A stretch of 36,179 nucleotides of DNA from Acidobacterium sp. (GCA_003131625.1 PKVY01000095.1:39689-75867); one strand, 5' to 3'; counted from the stretch's first letter, positions 7,665 through 17,697 are shown. Program-made: numbers and translations. Notes: a model not told the origin generated them from the sequence alone.

Positions 7665-10054
7665 GCCAGCTCCTTTCCCTGCGCGGGCGCGCGCAGCGCA
7701 GCCAGGACCACGTCCGGGGTCATGGGAGTTCGTCGAACGCGGACTCCCGTAGCGTTGTAAACAGCGTTGGCGACGGCCGCGCCGATGGAGACAACCCCGG
7801 CGGCTTCGCCGATACCGGAGGCGTCCGTGGAACTCTGTCCGATGTAGGCCTCGACCAGCCGCACATCGATGTCGGGGATTTCTCGGGAGCCGACGATCTT
7901 GTACTGCTCGAGATCGGGGTTCACCATAAGGCCGTAAACCGGATCGAGCAGGCGATTTTCCAGCAGCGTGTAGGAGATCCCCTGAATGATGCCGCCGTTG
8001 ATCTGGCTGATCACCTGCGTCGGATTCATGGGGCGGCCGCAGTCGTGGACCGAGAGCACGCGCCGGACGTGGATGCGTCCGAGTTCCGTATCGACCTCGA
8101 CCTCGGCGACATCGACGCCGCCATAGGTGAGGTACTTCTTTGGGTCGTAGTCGGAGATGCGCTTGGCCTGGACGGAGATTTGCGACGTGGTCATTTTGGC
8201 CGCCGCGCGCCGGAAGCTGACCGGTTCGAACTTGCCCGAGCGGCTGCGAACCTCGCCATCCACCAGCACCATGTCGTCCGGCGTGGAGCCGAGGGCCGGG
8301 GCAATGTCTGCCAGAAGCTTCTGCGCGGCCTGCCACGCTGCGTCGCGCACGGCCGGCGTTAGAGAAAGCGTGGTGACGCTGCCGCCGGAGTTGGGCCCTT
8401 CGGCGTAGTTGGTGTCGCCGATCTTGACCGCAACTTGCGAGGGCGGAACACCAAACTGCTCGGCCAGAATCTGCGCCATCACGGTCTTGATGCCTGAGCC
8501 GATGTCCTGAACGCCGGACAACACCTCGAGCGAGCCGTCCTTGTGGATGCGCACCTCGGCGGCGGAGTTCATGCTGACGAAGCGGTACCACACGGACTGC
8601 GCCAGTCCGACGCCGCGCTTGACGGGACCCTGATCCGCACTGGCAACAGGATTGCGTGACTTCCAGAGGTCGCTTGCGCGCACAACCAGGCGCTCCACGC
8701 GACGCACCGGGTGTGTGTCGGCCTTGTCGCGCAGATCGATGGGATCCATGCCGAGCTTCACCGCCAGTTCGTCCATTGTCTGTTCCAGAGCGAAGGCGCC
8801 CTGCGGATGACCCGGAGCCCGCATGGCGGACGCCGGACCCGCATTGATGAAGACGTCGTTCTCCTCGGTGTGCAGCGACGCGGATTGGTAAAGGTTGGCC
8901 GCCGGCCCGGAGCATCCCGCGCCGGTGCCGCATCCCGCGGTGCCGTAGGCGACCAGATGGATGGCCGTGATGGTGCCGTCTTTCTTCGCTCCGATGCGCA
9001 GCGTCTGGTCGGAACTTGGGCGATTGCCGACGGAGAGATGCTCCTCTTCGCGATCAAGCATCAGCCGCACCGGTACGCCCGTCTTCTTCGAGAGCGCCGC
9101 CGCCACCACGCCGGGGTTGCCCGCTCCGAACTTGGCGCCGAATCCGCCGCCCATGAATTCCGTGATGACGCGCACCTGGGTCAGCGGAAGCTTGAAGAAG
9201 CCGGCCAGCTCTTCGCGCACGCTGGCCGTGCCCTGCGTCGACGCCCAGACCGTCAGCAGCTCGGGCTTCCAGTCGGCGACGACGCCATGCGTTTCCAGCG
9301 CCGAGTGTGTCTGCACCTGGGTGACGTAGTGTCCTTCGACAATCACGTCGGCGTCCTTGAATCCCTGATCGGTCTCTCCGCGGCGATGGATTGCTGGGCC
9401 GTGGATGTTGCCGGTTTGACTCACATTGCGGGGACCTCCCCCGCCGCCTGCACTACCCTCTTCGTCTGCCGGGCCGGGGAAGACCTGGGGTGAATCGGGG
9501 GCGCGCGCTTTGTCCAGGTCGACAACGAACGGGCTCGCGTCATACCGAACCTTGACCAGCGCGGCCGCTTCCTCCGCGATCGCTGGCGAGGTTGCGGCCA
9601 CGGCTGCCACAGGCTGTCCGGCATAGCGCACGACGGGATACTTCACCGGGTCCAGTGCGGGATTCCGCAAAACGGCGTTGCCGAGCACATGCTGGATCAC
9701 GTGCACGCCACGGACGCCGGGAAGCTTCTCCGCCGCCGAAGTATCGATGGACACGATTTTCGCATGGGGCACAGAAGCGTTCACGAATTTCGCGTAGAGC
9801 ATGCCGGGCAGCTGGATGTCCGACGTGTAGCGCGCCCGCCCGGTGGCTTTGGCCTGGCCGTCGTAGCGCTCGAACGATTGTCCGACATACTTCAGATCCT
9901 TATTAATCGGCCAGACCGGTGGCTCGGTCACAGGCACGTCGCGCGATTCCTCGGTAAGCGTGTAGCCAGGGACGCCGATGGGCATCTGCACTGTCTTCTT
10001 CGTGGGCGCGGCAGCCTGCGCGACAAGCGCGTCTTCCATGGGCGGTTTCGTCAT
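7661..10054 (-). CDS. Molybdopterin-binding subunit of aldehyde oxidoreductase (PaoC/YagR-like)
   Basis: The 797-residue catalytic subunit belongs to the xanthine oxidase family. It shows FERYDGQAKATGRARYTSDI (entry to the ald/xan DH a/b hammerhead domain), EFMGGGFGAKFGAG, SAMRAPGHPQGAFALEQ and the C-terminal GIGEAAG. In the last, Glu750 corresponds to the base that activates the Mo-bound water. GAGGAG precedes the ATG, 12 bases after the 2Fe-2S subunit. There is no signal peptide; in PaoABC the complex is exported by the Tat signal of the small subunit. No dedicated XdhC/PaoD-type cofactor-insertion gene lies next to it here. A Gly-rich loop at about residues 200-215 (SAGGGGGPR) is longer than in close relatives I know. 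Aldehyde oxidation in the periplasm is the best inference. Confidence 0.92.
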   Translation of the reverse strand: MTKPPMEDALVAQAAAPTKKTVQMPIGVPGYTLTEESRDVPVTEPPVWPINKDLKYVGQSFERYDGQAKATGRARYTSDIQLPGMLYAKFVNASVPHAKIVSIDTSAAEKLPGVRGVHVIQHVLGNAVLRNPALDPVKYPVVRYAGQPVAAVAATSPAIAEEAAALVKVRYDASPFVVDLDKARAPDSPQVFPGPADEEGSAGGGGGPRNVSQTGNIHGPAIHRRGETDQGFKDADVIVEGHYVTQVQTHSALETHGVVADWKPELLTVWASTQGTASVREELAGFFKLPLTQVRVITEFMGGGFGAKFGAGNPGVVAAALSKKTGVPVRLMLDREEEHLSVGNRPSSDQTLRIGAKKDGTITAIHLVAYGTAGCGTGAGCSGPAANLYQSASLHTEENDVFINAGPASAMRAPGHPQGAFALEQTMDELAVKLGMDPIDLRDKADTHPVRRVERLVVRASDLWKSRNPVASADQGPVKRGVGLAQSVWYRFVSMNSAAEVRIHKDGSLEVLSGVQDIGSGIKTVMAQILAEQFGVPPSQVAVKIGDTNYAEGPNSGGSVTTLSLTPAVRDAAWQAAQKLLADIAPALGSTPDDMVLVDGEVRSRSGKFEPVSFRRAAAKMTTSQISVQAKRISDYDPKKYLTYGGVDVAEVEVDTELGRIHVRRVLSVHDCGRPMNPTQVISQINGGIIQGISYTLLENRLLDPVYGLMVNPDLEQYKIVGSREIPDIDVRLVEAYIGQSSTDASGIGEAAGVVSIGAAVANAVYNATGVRVRRTPMTPDVVLAALRAPAQGKELA

Positions 10055-10066
10055 TGTGCTCCTCGG

Positions 10067-10753
10067 CTACGCGTTGCGCGTGGTTCCGGCCACATCCATT
10101 GTGGCGGCGAAGATTTTCGGATAGGTGCCGCAGCGGCACAGATTGCCGGAAACGGCGTGGCGGATGTCATGCTCCGAGGGATGCGGGTTGCGCTCCAGCA
10201 GCGCGGCGCAGCTCATCACCATGCCCGGGGTGCAGAATCCGCACTGCATGGCGTCGTGCTTCACGAAAGCCGCCTGCAGAGGATGCATCCTGTCCTCTGA
10301 GGAAAGGCCCTCGATGGTGGTGACGTGGTGGCCGACAGCGTCGATGGCCAGCGTCATGCAGCTGTTCACCGGCATCTTGTCCAGCCACACCGTGCAGCCG
10401 GAACAAACGCCGCGGTCGCAAACAACCTTGGTGCCGGTCATGCCCAGATTGATCCGCAGCGCCTCGGCCAGCGTGGTGCGGGGCTCGATCTCAACGGTGT
10501 GCTCGGCGCCGTTGACGTGCAGTCGTACCGGAACCGGACCGGGGCCGAGTTCCGTCACCCCATTCGTCGCGGGGGCCGCGGTTTCGCTGCTGAAGGCCTG
10601 GACGCCATCCAGCAGCGCGGTTCCGGCAGCGGTCAGGCCCGCGCCCTTCAAAAAACCACGGCGGGTAATACCACTTCGCGCGGAATCAGGAAGCGTGGAC
10701 GGTTCCGGCTGTTCGTCTGGAGCCTGAGGATGGGACCCTTTGGGATCGGGCAT
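10067..10753 (-). CDS. Tat-exported 2Fe-2S subunit of aldehyde oxidoreductase (PaoA/YagT-like)
   Basis: Starting at the ATG at 10753, preceded by AGGAG, the protein has 228 residues. The N-terminus carries a twin-arginine signal (TRRGFLKGAG at 30-39, then a hydrophobic stretch), so the assembled complex should be sent folded to the periplasm. Two 2Fe-2S sites are complete: Cys112, 117, 120 and 132 in the plant-ferredoxin-like domain (VCDRGVCSGC), and Cys171, 174, 206 and 208 in the helical domain (CGFCTPGM and NLCRCGTY). It is the first gene of the operon. The frame runs back to 10921, but those residues lack signal-peptide character. It is divergent from the TonB-dependent receptor, so the two may share a control region. 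Assignment to this subunit type is secure. Confidence 0.94.
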   Translation of the reverse strand: MPDPKGSHPQAPDEQPEPSTLPDSARSGITRRGFLKGAGLTAAGTALLDGVQAFSSETAAPATNGVTELGPGPVPVRLHVNGAEHTVEIEPRTTLAEALRINLGMTGTKVVCDRGVCSGCTVWLDKMPVNSCMTLAIDAVGHHVTTIEGLSSEDRMHPLQAAFVKHDAMQCGFCTPGMVMSCAALLERNPHPSEHDIRHAVSGNLCRCGTYPKIFAATMDVAGTTRNA

Positions 10754-11165
10754 GGGGATTGCTCCTGTGATCGGCGGGAGGCACTCCGGCCTGCGAATCG
10801 CCGATGGGGACACTATAGCTCCAGCGAGGTTACGCCGTAAACCGCGGTCGGCTCTGCCAGGTTCTCGGCCGGAGGCTGCAACTGGCCCTTCGGCAGCAGC
10901 GTCTGGTCCCTCGTCACACAAAATCTACATGTCGCCTCGGAGAGTCCCGCGCCTCGTCCCAGGGGGCGGACCACGCTGGCTGATGAGGCGAAGAAAGATC
11001 GTTTATGAGCCCGAAGTTTCCGCAATTCTTTTTCCGATTGTGCTTGAACTTGTATCCGTCATACCGCAAAATGGATGACTCATCAGGCCTTTTCCGCAAC
11101 CGTCACAAACAAGCGAAAAAAAGTGCCGATCCACACGGCATCTGCAAGCCCCTTTTGGAGGAAAC
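10754..11165. promoter_or_regulatory. Divergent intergenic region between hydroxylase operon and TonB-dependent receptor
   Basis: These 412 bases contain no convincing gene; the short frames here look non-coding. The region must hold the promoters of both transcripts. From about 11000 to 11140 it is much more AT-rich than its surroundings. A short palindrome, GATGACTCATC (11074-11084), could be an operator. GGAGG at 11157-11161 sets the GTG start of the receptor. I cannot place a -10/-35 pair with confidence. Confidence 0.5.
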
Positions 11166-14100
11166 GTGACCAGACGCTGTTTCTCAGTTACTGCGCTCGT
11201 ATTCTCGCTGGTCCTTGCCGGGACCAGCTTCGCCCAGATCGCTACAACGTCACTGCGCGGGGTCGTAAAAGACCCGAGCGGTGCGGTGGTTCCCAACGCG
11301 AAAATCACCCTTACCAACGCGGCCACGGGCCAGATTCTCAGCGCCACTTCGAATGCGGCGGGCGAGTACTCCTTCACCCAGATTCCGCCCGCGCACTACA
11401 CAATTGACGCAACCGCGACGGGTTTCGGCGACCAGAAGAAGTCCGCGGAACTGATTGTCGACCAGCCGGCCAGCATCGATTTCACCATGACTGTGAAGTC
11501 GCTCGCTGAAGTCGTGAACGTCAGCGCCGAAGCGCAGACGCTCAACACCACCGACGCATCGCTCGGCGGTTCGATGGACAACGCCCTGATCCAGGCGCTG
11601 CCCAGCGAAACCCGCAACGTGCCTGACCTGCTTTCGCTCGAGCCAGGCGTGCTCTACCTGCCGACACTCGGCGCCTCCGAGGCCAATCCCGGCGGTGACA
11701 GCCGCAGCGGCGCGGTGAATGGCATTCGTTCCGACCAGGGCAACGTCACCATCGACGGTGTCGACGACAACGACCAGGTCTTCGGCTACGCCTTCACCGG
11801 CGTGCTGCGCGAAACGCAGGATTCGGTCGAAGAATTCCGCGTTGCCACCTCCAACACCAATTCCGACGAAGGTCGTTCCGCAGGAGCCCAGGTCAGCCTC
11901 ATCACCAAGTCCGGGACCAACAAATTCCATGGTGCGGCCTACGAGTACAACCGTCCCACGTTCACCGTGTCCAATAACTGGTTCGTGAAGCAGGCGCAGC
12001 TGAACAGCAATTTGCCCAACGTCCCGCCCAAATTGATTCGTAACATCTTCGGCGGCGCACTCGGCGGTCCGATTATCAAGGACAAGCTGTTCTTCTTCGG
12101 CAACTATGAAGGCAACCGCCAGGCGGAAGATCAGGTGGTTACGCAGACCACACCGACCGCCGCGTATCAGGCGGGGATCCTGAGCTATCCCGGCGGAACG
12201 CTGTCGCCCGCTCAGGTGACGCAGCTGGATGCTCCCTGTGTCTCTGCCGGAGGCTGCGAAACCGCCCAATATGCGCCAGGTCCCGGACCGAATCCCAACG
12301 CTCTTGCTTTCTTCAAGTCCATGCCCGCCGCCAACGGCTCGACCGAGGGCGACGGCCTGAACGAGGGTTCGTTTACTTTCGCCTCGCCCAATCCGGTTAC
12401 CCTCAACACCAGCATCGGCCGTATTGACTGGACGCCGACGGAAAAGCATCGCATTTTTGCGCGCGCCGGTCTGCAGAAGGACACGACCGGCTATGCTGAG
12501 CAATTTCCAGGCCAGCCTCCTTCACAAAACTTCGAAGACAACACCAAGGGAGTCATCGGAGGCGATACCTGGTCTATTTCCCCCAATATCGTGAATGATA
12601 TTCGCGCGGGCTATGTCCGCCAGGGCAACAGCCTTCGTGGTCTCGGTACCAGCGACTTCGTAGACTTCCGCTTCCTGTCCACTCCCACTGCGGAAACCCG
12701 CACTCTGACCCAGTCGGTTCCAGTCATCAATATCATCGATAACTTCAGCTGGACCAAGGGCAAGCACAGCATTCAAGTGGGCGGTAACTGGCGTCTCGTC
12801 CATCAAAACCGCTCTTCGGACAACAACTCCTACAGCGGCGCCAGCACCAATCCTTACTGGCTCGGCGGCAGCCCGCCCGATCCGACGACCATCGGCGCCC
12901 CCGCTGTTCCCGGCGGATTTACCAACTCTTACGTGATTGCCTATGCCAACCTCGTGGGCACCGTTCCCAGCGTGGGCGATCAGTTTAACTACAAAGTCAC
13001 CAGCCCAACTCAGGCATCGCTGCTGGGCGATGGCACCCCCATCAGCCGTCACTTCAGCGCCGACGAGTACGAGTACTACCTGCAGGATGCCTGGAGGCCG
13101 ACACCCAAACTGATCCTCACCTTTGGCATTCGCCAGAGCCTTCTGCAGACTCCCTGGGAGACCAGCGGCCAGCAGGTGGCTCCCACCATTGACACCCACA
13201 CCTGGTTTGAGCAGCGCGAAACTGCGGCGCTCCAGGGGCAGATCTATGAGCCGACCCTCTCTTTCGCTCCAACCGGTCCCTTCTACGGCAAGCCCGGCTT
13301 CTGGCCCAAAGCCAAGAACAACGTGGCGCCCCGTTTTGCTCTGGCCTACTCCCTCAACGACAAGACATCCATCCGTCTTGGCGCCGGAATCTACTATGAC
13401 CACTACGGCGAATCCCTGGTAAACGCCTTCGATCAGCACGGCGCCTATGGCATCAGCAGTTCCATTGGCAATCCGGCCGGACTCTATACTTCGGAAAGCT
13501 CACCGCGCTTCGTCAATCGCACCACGTTGCCTTTCAACAATGGCACGCCCCCGCAAACCGCGACGTTTCCCTATGCCCCGCCCAGCGGACTGAATGGGTT
13601 CTCCATTACCTGGGGTCTCGACAGCAAACTGAAGACGCCTTATACCGAAGCTTTCAACCTCTCCGTGCAACATCAGTTCCCCAAAGGCTGGACGCTGGAA
13701 GTCGACTATGTCGGCAACATGGGACGGCACCTGATTCAGAGCCTCGATCTCGCCGAACCTCCCGACTTTGTCGATCCGGGCGGCGGCGGCGACTACTACA
13801 GCGCCGGTACGCAGCTCTCACGTCTGGTCGACCAGAACGGCGGCGACAACACGGCCTCCGTTCCGGCCATCAAGTACTTCGAAGATGTCTTTCCCTGGAT
13901 GGCGGGTTACGACTACGCCGGCGAAAGCGCTACGCAGGCGATCTATATGAACGAGTGGGCTCCGTATCGTGCCAATCTGGGAGCCACCACGGCTCTTTCC
14001 GATCTGGACTTCTACGGTCCTCTCATCGGCTTTTACCCGGCGCCGGCTAACTGGCAGCCTCACTTCTGGCAGGGACAATTCTCGTCGCTCTATGCCCTGT

Positions 14101-14927
14101 CCACCATCGGGATGAGCTACTACAACGCTGGCCAGGTGGTTCTGCGTCATCCCAGCGCCCACGGCCTGCAGCTGGACGTCGCCTGGACTCTCTCCAAATC
14201 CCTTGACTACGGGTCGGACGCCGAGCGCAGCACCGAGTTCGGCACCAGCGGCTCCGGTGGCTCCTTCAGCGACATCCTCAACACATGGCGGCCGTACCTG
14301 AACAAGGGCGTGTCGGATTTCGACACTCGCCAACTGCTCACCGTCGATGCCGTCTACCAGCTCCCCTTCGGCAGGGGGAAGCAGATGCTGAGTGGCGCCA
14401 ACGGATTCGTCAACGCATTGGTTGGCGGCTGGGCGCTCTCCGGCATCAACCGCACGACCACCAGCCTGCCCTTCTCGCTCTTCGAGCCGGGCTGGACCAC
14501 CGACTGGCAGATCGAAAGCTACGCCGTCACCACCGCTCCCATCAAGATGAATCGGCACTTTGACTGCAACGGCGACCCGGAGTTCTTTGCCAGTGCCGGT
14601 ACTGACTGCGATTCTGCGGGCAGCGGCATCAACGGCGGTATCAATACCGGATCGCCCGTGCGCCTGCCTTATCCGGGTGAAGCCGGTGACCGCAACAACT
14701 TCCGGGGCGATGGTTTCTTCGACATCGATACCGGCCTCAATAAATCCTGGCAGATTCGCGAGTATGGTTCGCTCAAGTTTGCCTGGGAAACCTACAACAC
14801 CACCAACACCGTGCGCTTTGATCCAGCTTCCATTGGCAGTCAATTGACGTCGGGGAATCTCGGCGTCGCCAGCAACCTCCTCGTCGAGCCGCGGCGCATG
14901 CAGTTCTCGCTGCGGTACGACTTCTGA
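11166..14927 (+). CDS. TonB-dependent receptor, Oar-like, with carboxypeptidase-regulatory N-terminal domain
   Basis: The 1253-residue outer-membrane protein starts at GTG, five bases after GGAGG. A signal peptide (LVFSLVLAGTSFA, cut before Gln24) is followed by a carboxypeptidase-regulatory-like beta-sandwich (about 27-110, TTSLRGVVKDPSGAVVPNAK and AGEYSFTQIPPAHYTI). Next come a plug domain (about 120-240; NVTIDGVDDNDQVFG, and EEFRVATSNTNSDEGRSAG leading into LITKSGTN) and a long beta-barrel ending in Phe (MQFSLRYDF). This architecture is greatly expanded in Acidobacteriota and is thought to import large organic substrates or act in envelope biogenesis. No TonB box is obvious. It ends just before a strong terminator. 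The ligand cannot be inferred; the neighbouring M14 peptidase and periplasmic hydroxylase suggest organic nutrient use. Confidence 0.93.
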   Translation: MTRRCFSVTALVFSLVLAGTSFAQIATTSLRGVVKDPSGAVVPNAKITLTNAATGQILSATSNAAGEYSFTQIPPAHYTIDATATGFGDQKKSAELIVDQPASIDFTMTVKSLAEVVNVSAEAQTLNTTDASLGGSMDNALIQALPSETRNVPDLLSLEPGVLYLPTLGASEANPGGDSRSGAVNGIRSDQGNVTIDGVDDNDQVFGYAFTGVLRETQDSVEEFRVATSNTNSDEGRSAGAQVSLITKSGTNKFHGAAYEYNRPTFTVSNNWFVKQAQLNSNLPNVPPKLIRNIFGGALGGPIIKDKLFFFGNYEGNRQAEDQVVTQTTPTAAYQAGILSYPGGTLSPAQVTQLDAPCVSAGGCETAQYAPGPGPNPNALAFFKSMPAANGSTEGDGLNEGSFTFASPNPVTLNTSIGRIDWTPTEKHRIFARAGLQKDTTGYAEQFPGQPPSQNFEDNTKGVIGGDTWSISPNIVNDIRAGYVRQGNSLRGLGTSDFVDFRFLSTPTAETRTLTQSVPVINIIDNFSWTKGKHSIQVGGNWRLVHQNRSSDNNSYSGASTNPYWLGGSPPDPTTIGAPAVPGGFTNSYVIAYANLVGTVPSVGDQFNYKVTSPTQASLLGDGTPISRHFSADEYEYYLQDAWRPTPKLILTFGIRQSLLQTPWETSGQQVAPTIDTHTWFEQRETAALQGQIYEPTLSFAPTGPFYGKPGFWPKAKNNVAPRFALAYSLNDKTSIRLGAGIYYDHYGESLVNAFDQHGAYGISSSIGNPAGLYTSESSPRFVNRTTLPFNNGTPPQTATFPYAPPSGLNGFSITWGLDSKLKTPYTEAFNLSVQHQFPKGWTLEVDYVGNMGRHLIQSLDLAEPPDFVDPGGGGDYYSAGTQLSRLVDQNGGDNTASVPAIKYFEDVFPWMAGYDYAGESATQAIYMNEWAPYRANLGATTALSDLDFYGPLIGFYPAPANWQPHFWQGQFSSLYALSTIGMSYYNAGQVVLRHPSAHGLQLDVAWTLSKSLDYGSDAERSTEFGTSGSGGSFSDILNTWRPYLNKGVSDFDTRQLLTVDAVYQLPFGRGKQMLSGANGFVNALVGGWALSGINRTTTSLPFSLFEPGWTTDWQIESYAVTTAPIKMNRHFDCNGDPEFFASAGTDCDSAGSGINGGINTGSPVRLPYPGEAGDRNNFRGDGFFDIDTGLNKSWQIREYGSLKFAWETYNTTNTVRFDPASIGSQLTSGNLGVASNLLVEPRRMQFSLRYDF

Positions 14928-14943
14928 CCGGTTCGGCATTGCG

Positions 14944-14978
14944 AGCGCCGGGGACCGAAAGAGTCCCCGGCGCTTTTT
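14944..14978 (+). terminator. Rho-independent terminator of the TonB-dependent receptor gene
   Basis: A perfect 12-bp stem (AGCGCCGGGGAC at 14944-14955, GTCCCCGGCGCT at 14963-14974) encloses a 7-base loop. The final T of the stem and four more T (14974-14978) form the tract. It begins 16 bases after the receptor stop codon, which separates this transcript from the peptidase and hut genes. Confidence 0.93.
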
Positions 14979-15004
14979 GCTGCGCACCGAATTGTGATTA
15001 CACT

Positions 15005-15038
15005 ACTCGTTCACCGAAGAAGTTCAGGCCGAACGAGT
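15005..15038. repeat. 8-bp inverted repeat upstream of the M14 peptidase
   Basis: ACTCGTTC (15005-15012) and GAACGAGT (15031-15038) are exact reverse complements with 18 bases between them, lying 40 bases before the peptidase start. This could be a repressor operator with half-sites about two and a half helical turns apart, or a hairpin in the 5' leader. It is too short for certainty. Confidence 0.4.
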
Positions 15039-15078
15039 GCGAATAGTGCGCTCGTCCTGAAAGCTCAGAAAGGGAACC

Positions 15079-17697
15079 ATGCACTCATCGAGCATGCGCC
15101 GGCTGATCCTCACTTCCGCCACGATCCTTATTTCCCTGGCCGCGCAGGCGCAGGCGCCCACCCCGGCATCGGTGCTCGGCCACACTCCCGGCGACGACTA
15201 CTACCTCGCGAATTACGAGGACGCCATTCGTTACTTCCACGAGCTGGCCGCGCACTCCGACCGCGTGAAGATGTTCACGGTGGGAAAGTCGACGGAGGGG
15301 CGCGACATTGAGGTAGCCGTGATCTCGTCGCCGCAGAACCTGGCAAGGCTGGACGAATATAAGGCGACTGCCCGGCGGCTGGCGACTTCACAGGGGCTGG
15401 ATGACGCGCAGGCTCAGGAGCTGGCGCGCAGCTCCAAAGTCATCGTGCACATCGACGGCGGCCTGCACTCCAGCGAAGTCGCCGGCGGCCAGCACTCCAT
15501 CGCGCTGGCTTACAAGCTGGCGTCCGCGCAGGGCGACCCCGAGATCGACGCCATTCTTGACAATGTGATCCTGGTGCTGTGGCCGACGCTGAATCCCGAC
15601 GGCCAGGACATGGTGGTCTCGTGGTACCGCAAGAATCTCGGAACCCGCTTCGAAGTCAGTCCCATGCCGTGGCTCTTCCAGGATTACGTTGGGCACGATA
15701 ACAATCGCGACGGCTACATGCTCAACATGAAAGAGTCACAGGTCGTAACCAGGGCGGAGATCGAATACTCCCCCGTCATCTTTTATTGCCAGCACCAGAC
15801 CGCGCCGTTTCCGGCTCGTATCTGGATACCGCCGTTCTCCGATCCTATCTCGTCGAACATCAGCCCCTATGTCCGTAGTTGGTTCAATGTGATCGGGACG
15901 AACATGACTGCCTATCTCGATGCGCACCAGATGTCGGGAGCGATCAGCGAGTCGCGATTCGATAACTGGTATCCGGGCTTTGTCGACTACGCCGGCTCGT
16001 TCCGCAATGAGATTTCCTTCTTCACCGAGACCGCGCTCTATCGATACGCAACGCCGCGCTTCTACACCGTCGATGAATTTCCGAAAGAAATGCAGGATCT
16101 GAAGGCGCTGACTATGTACACCACGCCATGGCAAGGGGGATGGTGGCGGCTGAAAGATGCTGTCGATTACATGGTGGCGAGTTCGATGTCGGTGCTGGAC
16201 ACAGCCGCCCGTTATCGCGAGACGCTGCTCTACAATCGCTACCAGGCTGCACGCGACAACATCAGGCGCTTCGAGCAGGGGCCTCCGTTTGCCTATGTCA
16301 TTCCCAGTGTGCAAACCGATGCGGCCGAGGGACAGTTGCTGGCGCACATCATGCAGGAGAACGGGATTGAGATTCGTGAATCGCAGGCGGGATTCCACGC
16401 CAATGACCGCGATTATCCTGCTGGTTCGTGGGTGATCCTCATGAATCAGCCCTATACCTCGATGGCCAAAGAACTGTTCGAGGTCCAGCGATACCCCGCG
16501 GCGCTGTTCACCGAAAGCCAGAAGCCCCTGGATTTACCCTACGACGTTACCGGGTGGACGCTGCCCATGCAGATGGGCGTTCGGGTGGACCCGATCACCG
16601 ACCCGATCACGGACGAGCAGATAGCTCACCTGAAGGTAGTAACGGACCTGGATTCTCCACCCGCGGAAGTGCAGGGAAACGGCGCCACCTTTGTTCTGAG
16701 TCACCAGTCCAACTCCAGTTTCAAAGTGATCAACGATGTGCTGGCTGCAGGTGGTTCGGTCGGATTTGCGCAGGATGAAATGAAGACGCCCGAGGGCATG
16801 GAAAAAGGTGCCGTTGTAGTAAGTGGAGTTAGCCGTGCCAGCGTCGGCGACTTATCCAGGAAATACGCCATTTCCGCTATAGCTGCCGACAAGGCACCGG
16901 AGCACGTGATCGCGGTCCACAAAGCGCGCGTGGGGCTCTATCGTCCCTGGGATGCCTCCATCGACGAGGGCTGGACGCGCTGGATCCTGGAGCAATACGG
17001 TTATTCGCCCATCAGCCTGTACAACGCCGACATGCGTTCGGGCGGTCTGCGCGATCGCGTCGATGTGATCATCCTGCCGGATATGCGCCGGCAGCAGTTA
17101 CTCGAAGGCTTCCGAGAAGGCATCGTCCCGGGCCAATATGCCGGAGGAATCGGCGACGAGGGGATCGACAATCTCCGTGAGTTTGTCCGCCGTGGCGGAA
17201 CGCTGGTCGCGTTCAATCAGACGGCTGCGACCCTCGTCCCGCTGCTGTCGCTGCCCGTGACGAATGTGCTGGATGGCGTTAAGAGCGATAAGTTTTTCTG
17301 CTCCGGTGCGCTGCTCCGCGTGGAGCTCGGCGCCGCTGATCGGCCCGTGACGTGGGGATTGCCGAGTGAGCCGATCGTGATGTTCGAGCAGGGTCCGGCG
17401 TTCACGACACAGGCGGGATTCCACGGAGCGGTGCTGGCGCGGTATCCGAAGGACAGCGATCCGCTGGAGAGCGGACTGCTGCTGCATCCGGAAGCCATCG
17501 AGAACAAGGTCGCCGCTCTGGAAGTGCCGTACGGAAGCGGACGGATCTTTCTGTATGGATTCAAGCCGCAATGGCGCGGCCAGTCGCACGGGACCTACAA
17601 ATTCTTCCTGAATGCACTCTACAAATATGACCAGCCGCCGTTTGCGAAGCCAGAGCCCGCCGAGCAGAAGGACCAAAAGGAAAAGGCAGCGGAATAG
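15079..17697 (+). CDS. Secreted M14-family zinc metallopeptidase with C-terminal GATase-like domain
   Basis: The 872-residue protein has a signal peptide (LILTSATILISLAAQAQA). The M14 domain has the zinc ligands His130 and Glu133 (LHSSE) and His239 (CQHQT), with Glu317 (FFTETA) at the place of the catalytic base. The usual substrate-binding NR pair appears in the variant form HDNNRDGY. After the peptidase domain come a linker and a beta/alpha domain (about residues 600-850, with DVIILPDMR, GTLVAFNQTA and VPYGSGRIFLYGF) of the class-I glutamine-amidotransferase-like type. Such long two-domain M14 proteins are common in Acidobacteriota and Bacteroidota. GGGA precedes the ATG; a second ATG at 15094 would give a tidier signal peptide. 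It lies 63 bases before hutU, so peptide cleavage and histidine catabolism may be co-expressed. Confidence 0.9.
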   Translation: MHSSSMRRLILTSATILISLAAQAQAPTPASVLGHTPGDDYYLANYEDAIRYFHELAAHSDRVKMFTVGKSTEGRDIEVAVISSPQNLARLDEYKATARRLATSQGLDDAQAQELARSSKVIVHIDGGLHSSEVAGGQHSIALAYKLASAQGDPEIDAILDNVILVLWPTLNPDGQDMVVSWYRKNLGTRFEVSPMPWLFQDYVGHDNNRDGYMLNMKESQVVTRAEIEYSPVIFYCQHQTAPFPARIWIPPFSDPISSNISPYVRSWFNVIGTNMTAYLDAHQMSGAISESRFDNWYPGFVDYAGSFRNEISFFTETALYRYATPRFYTVDEFPKEMQDLKALTMYTTPWQGGWWRLKDAVDYMVASSMSVLDTAARYRETLLYNRYQAARDNIRRFEQGPPFAYVIPSVQTDAAEGQLLAHIMQENGIEIRESQAGFHANDRDYPAGSWVILMNQPYTSMAKELFEVQRYPAALFTESQKPLDLPYDVTGWTLPMQMGVRVDPITDPITDEQIAHLKVVTDLDSPPAEVQGNGATFVLSHQSNSSFKVINDVLAAGGSVGFAQDEMKTPEGMEKGAVVVSGVSRASVGDLSRKYAISAIAADKAPEHVIAVHKARVGLYRPWDASIDEGWTRWILEQYGYSPISLYNADMRSGGLRDRVDVIILPDMRRQQLLEGFREGIVPGQYAGGIGDEGIDNLREFVRRGGTLVAFNQTAATLVPLLSLPVTNVLDGVKSDKFFCSGALLRVELGAADRPVTWGLPSEPIVMFEQGPAFTTQAGFHGAVLARYPKDSDPLESGLLLHPEAIENKVAALEVPYGSGRIFLYGFKPQWRGQSHGTYKFFLNALYKYDQPPFAKPEPAEQKDQKEKAAE

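Noticed and set aside
7665-8933. N-terminal extension of the FAD-subunit frame
   Set aside because: It overlaps the molybdopterin subunit in another frame and has shadow-like composition; the ATGA overlap at 7661-7664 marks the real start.
11074-11084. GATGACTCATC palindrome as a defined operator
   Set aside because: It is only 11 bases and occurs once in the region; kept as a remark in the intergenic entry rather than a separate site.
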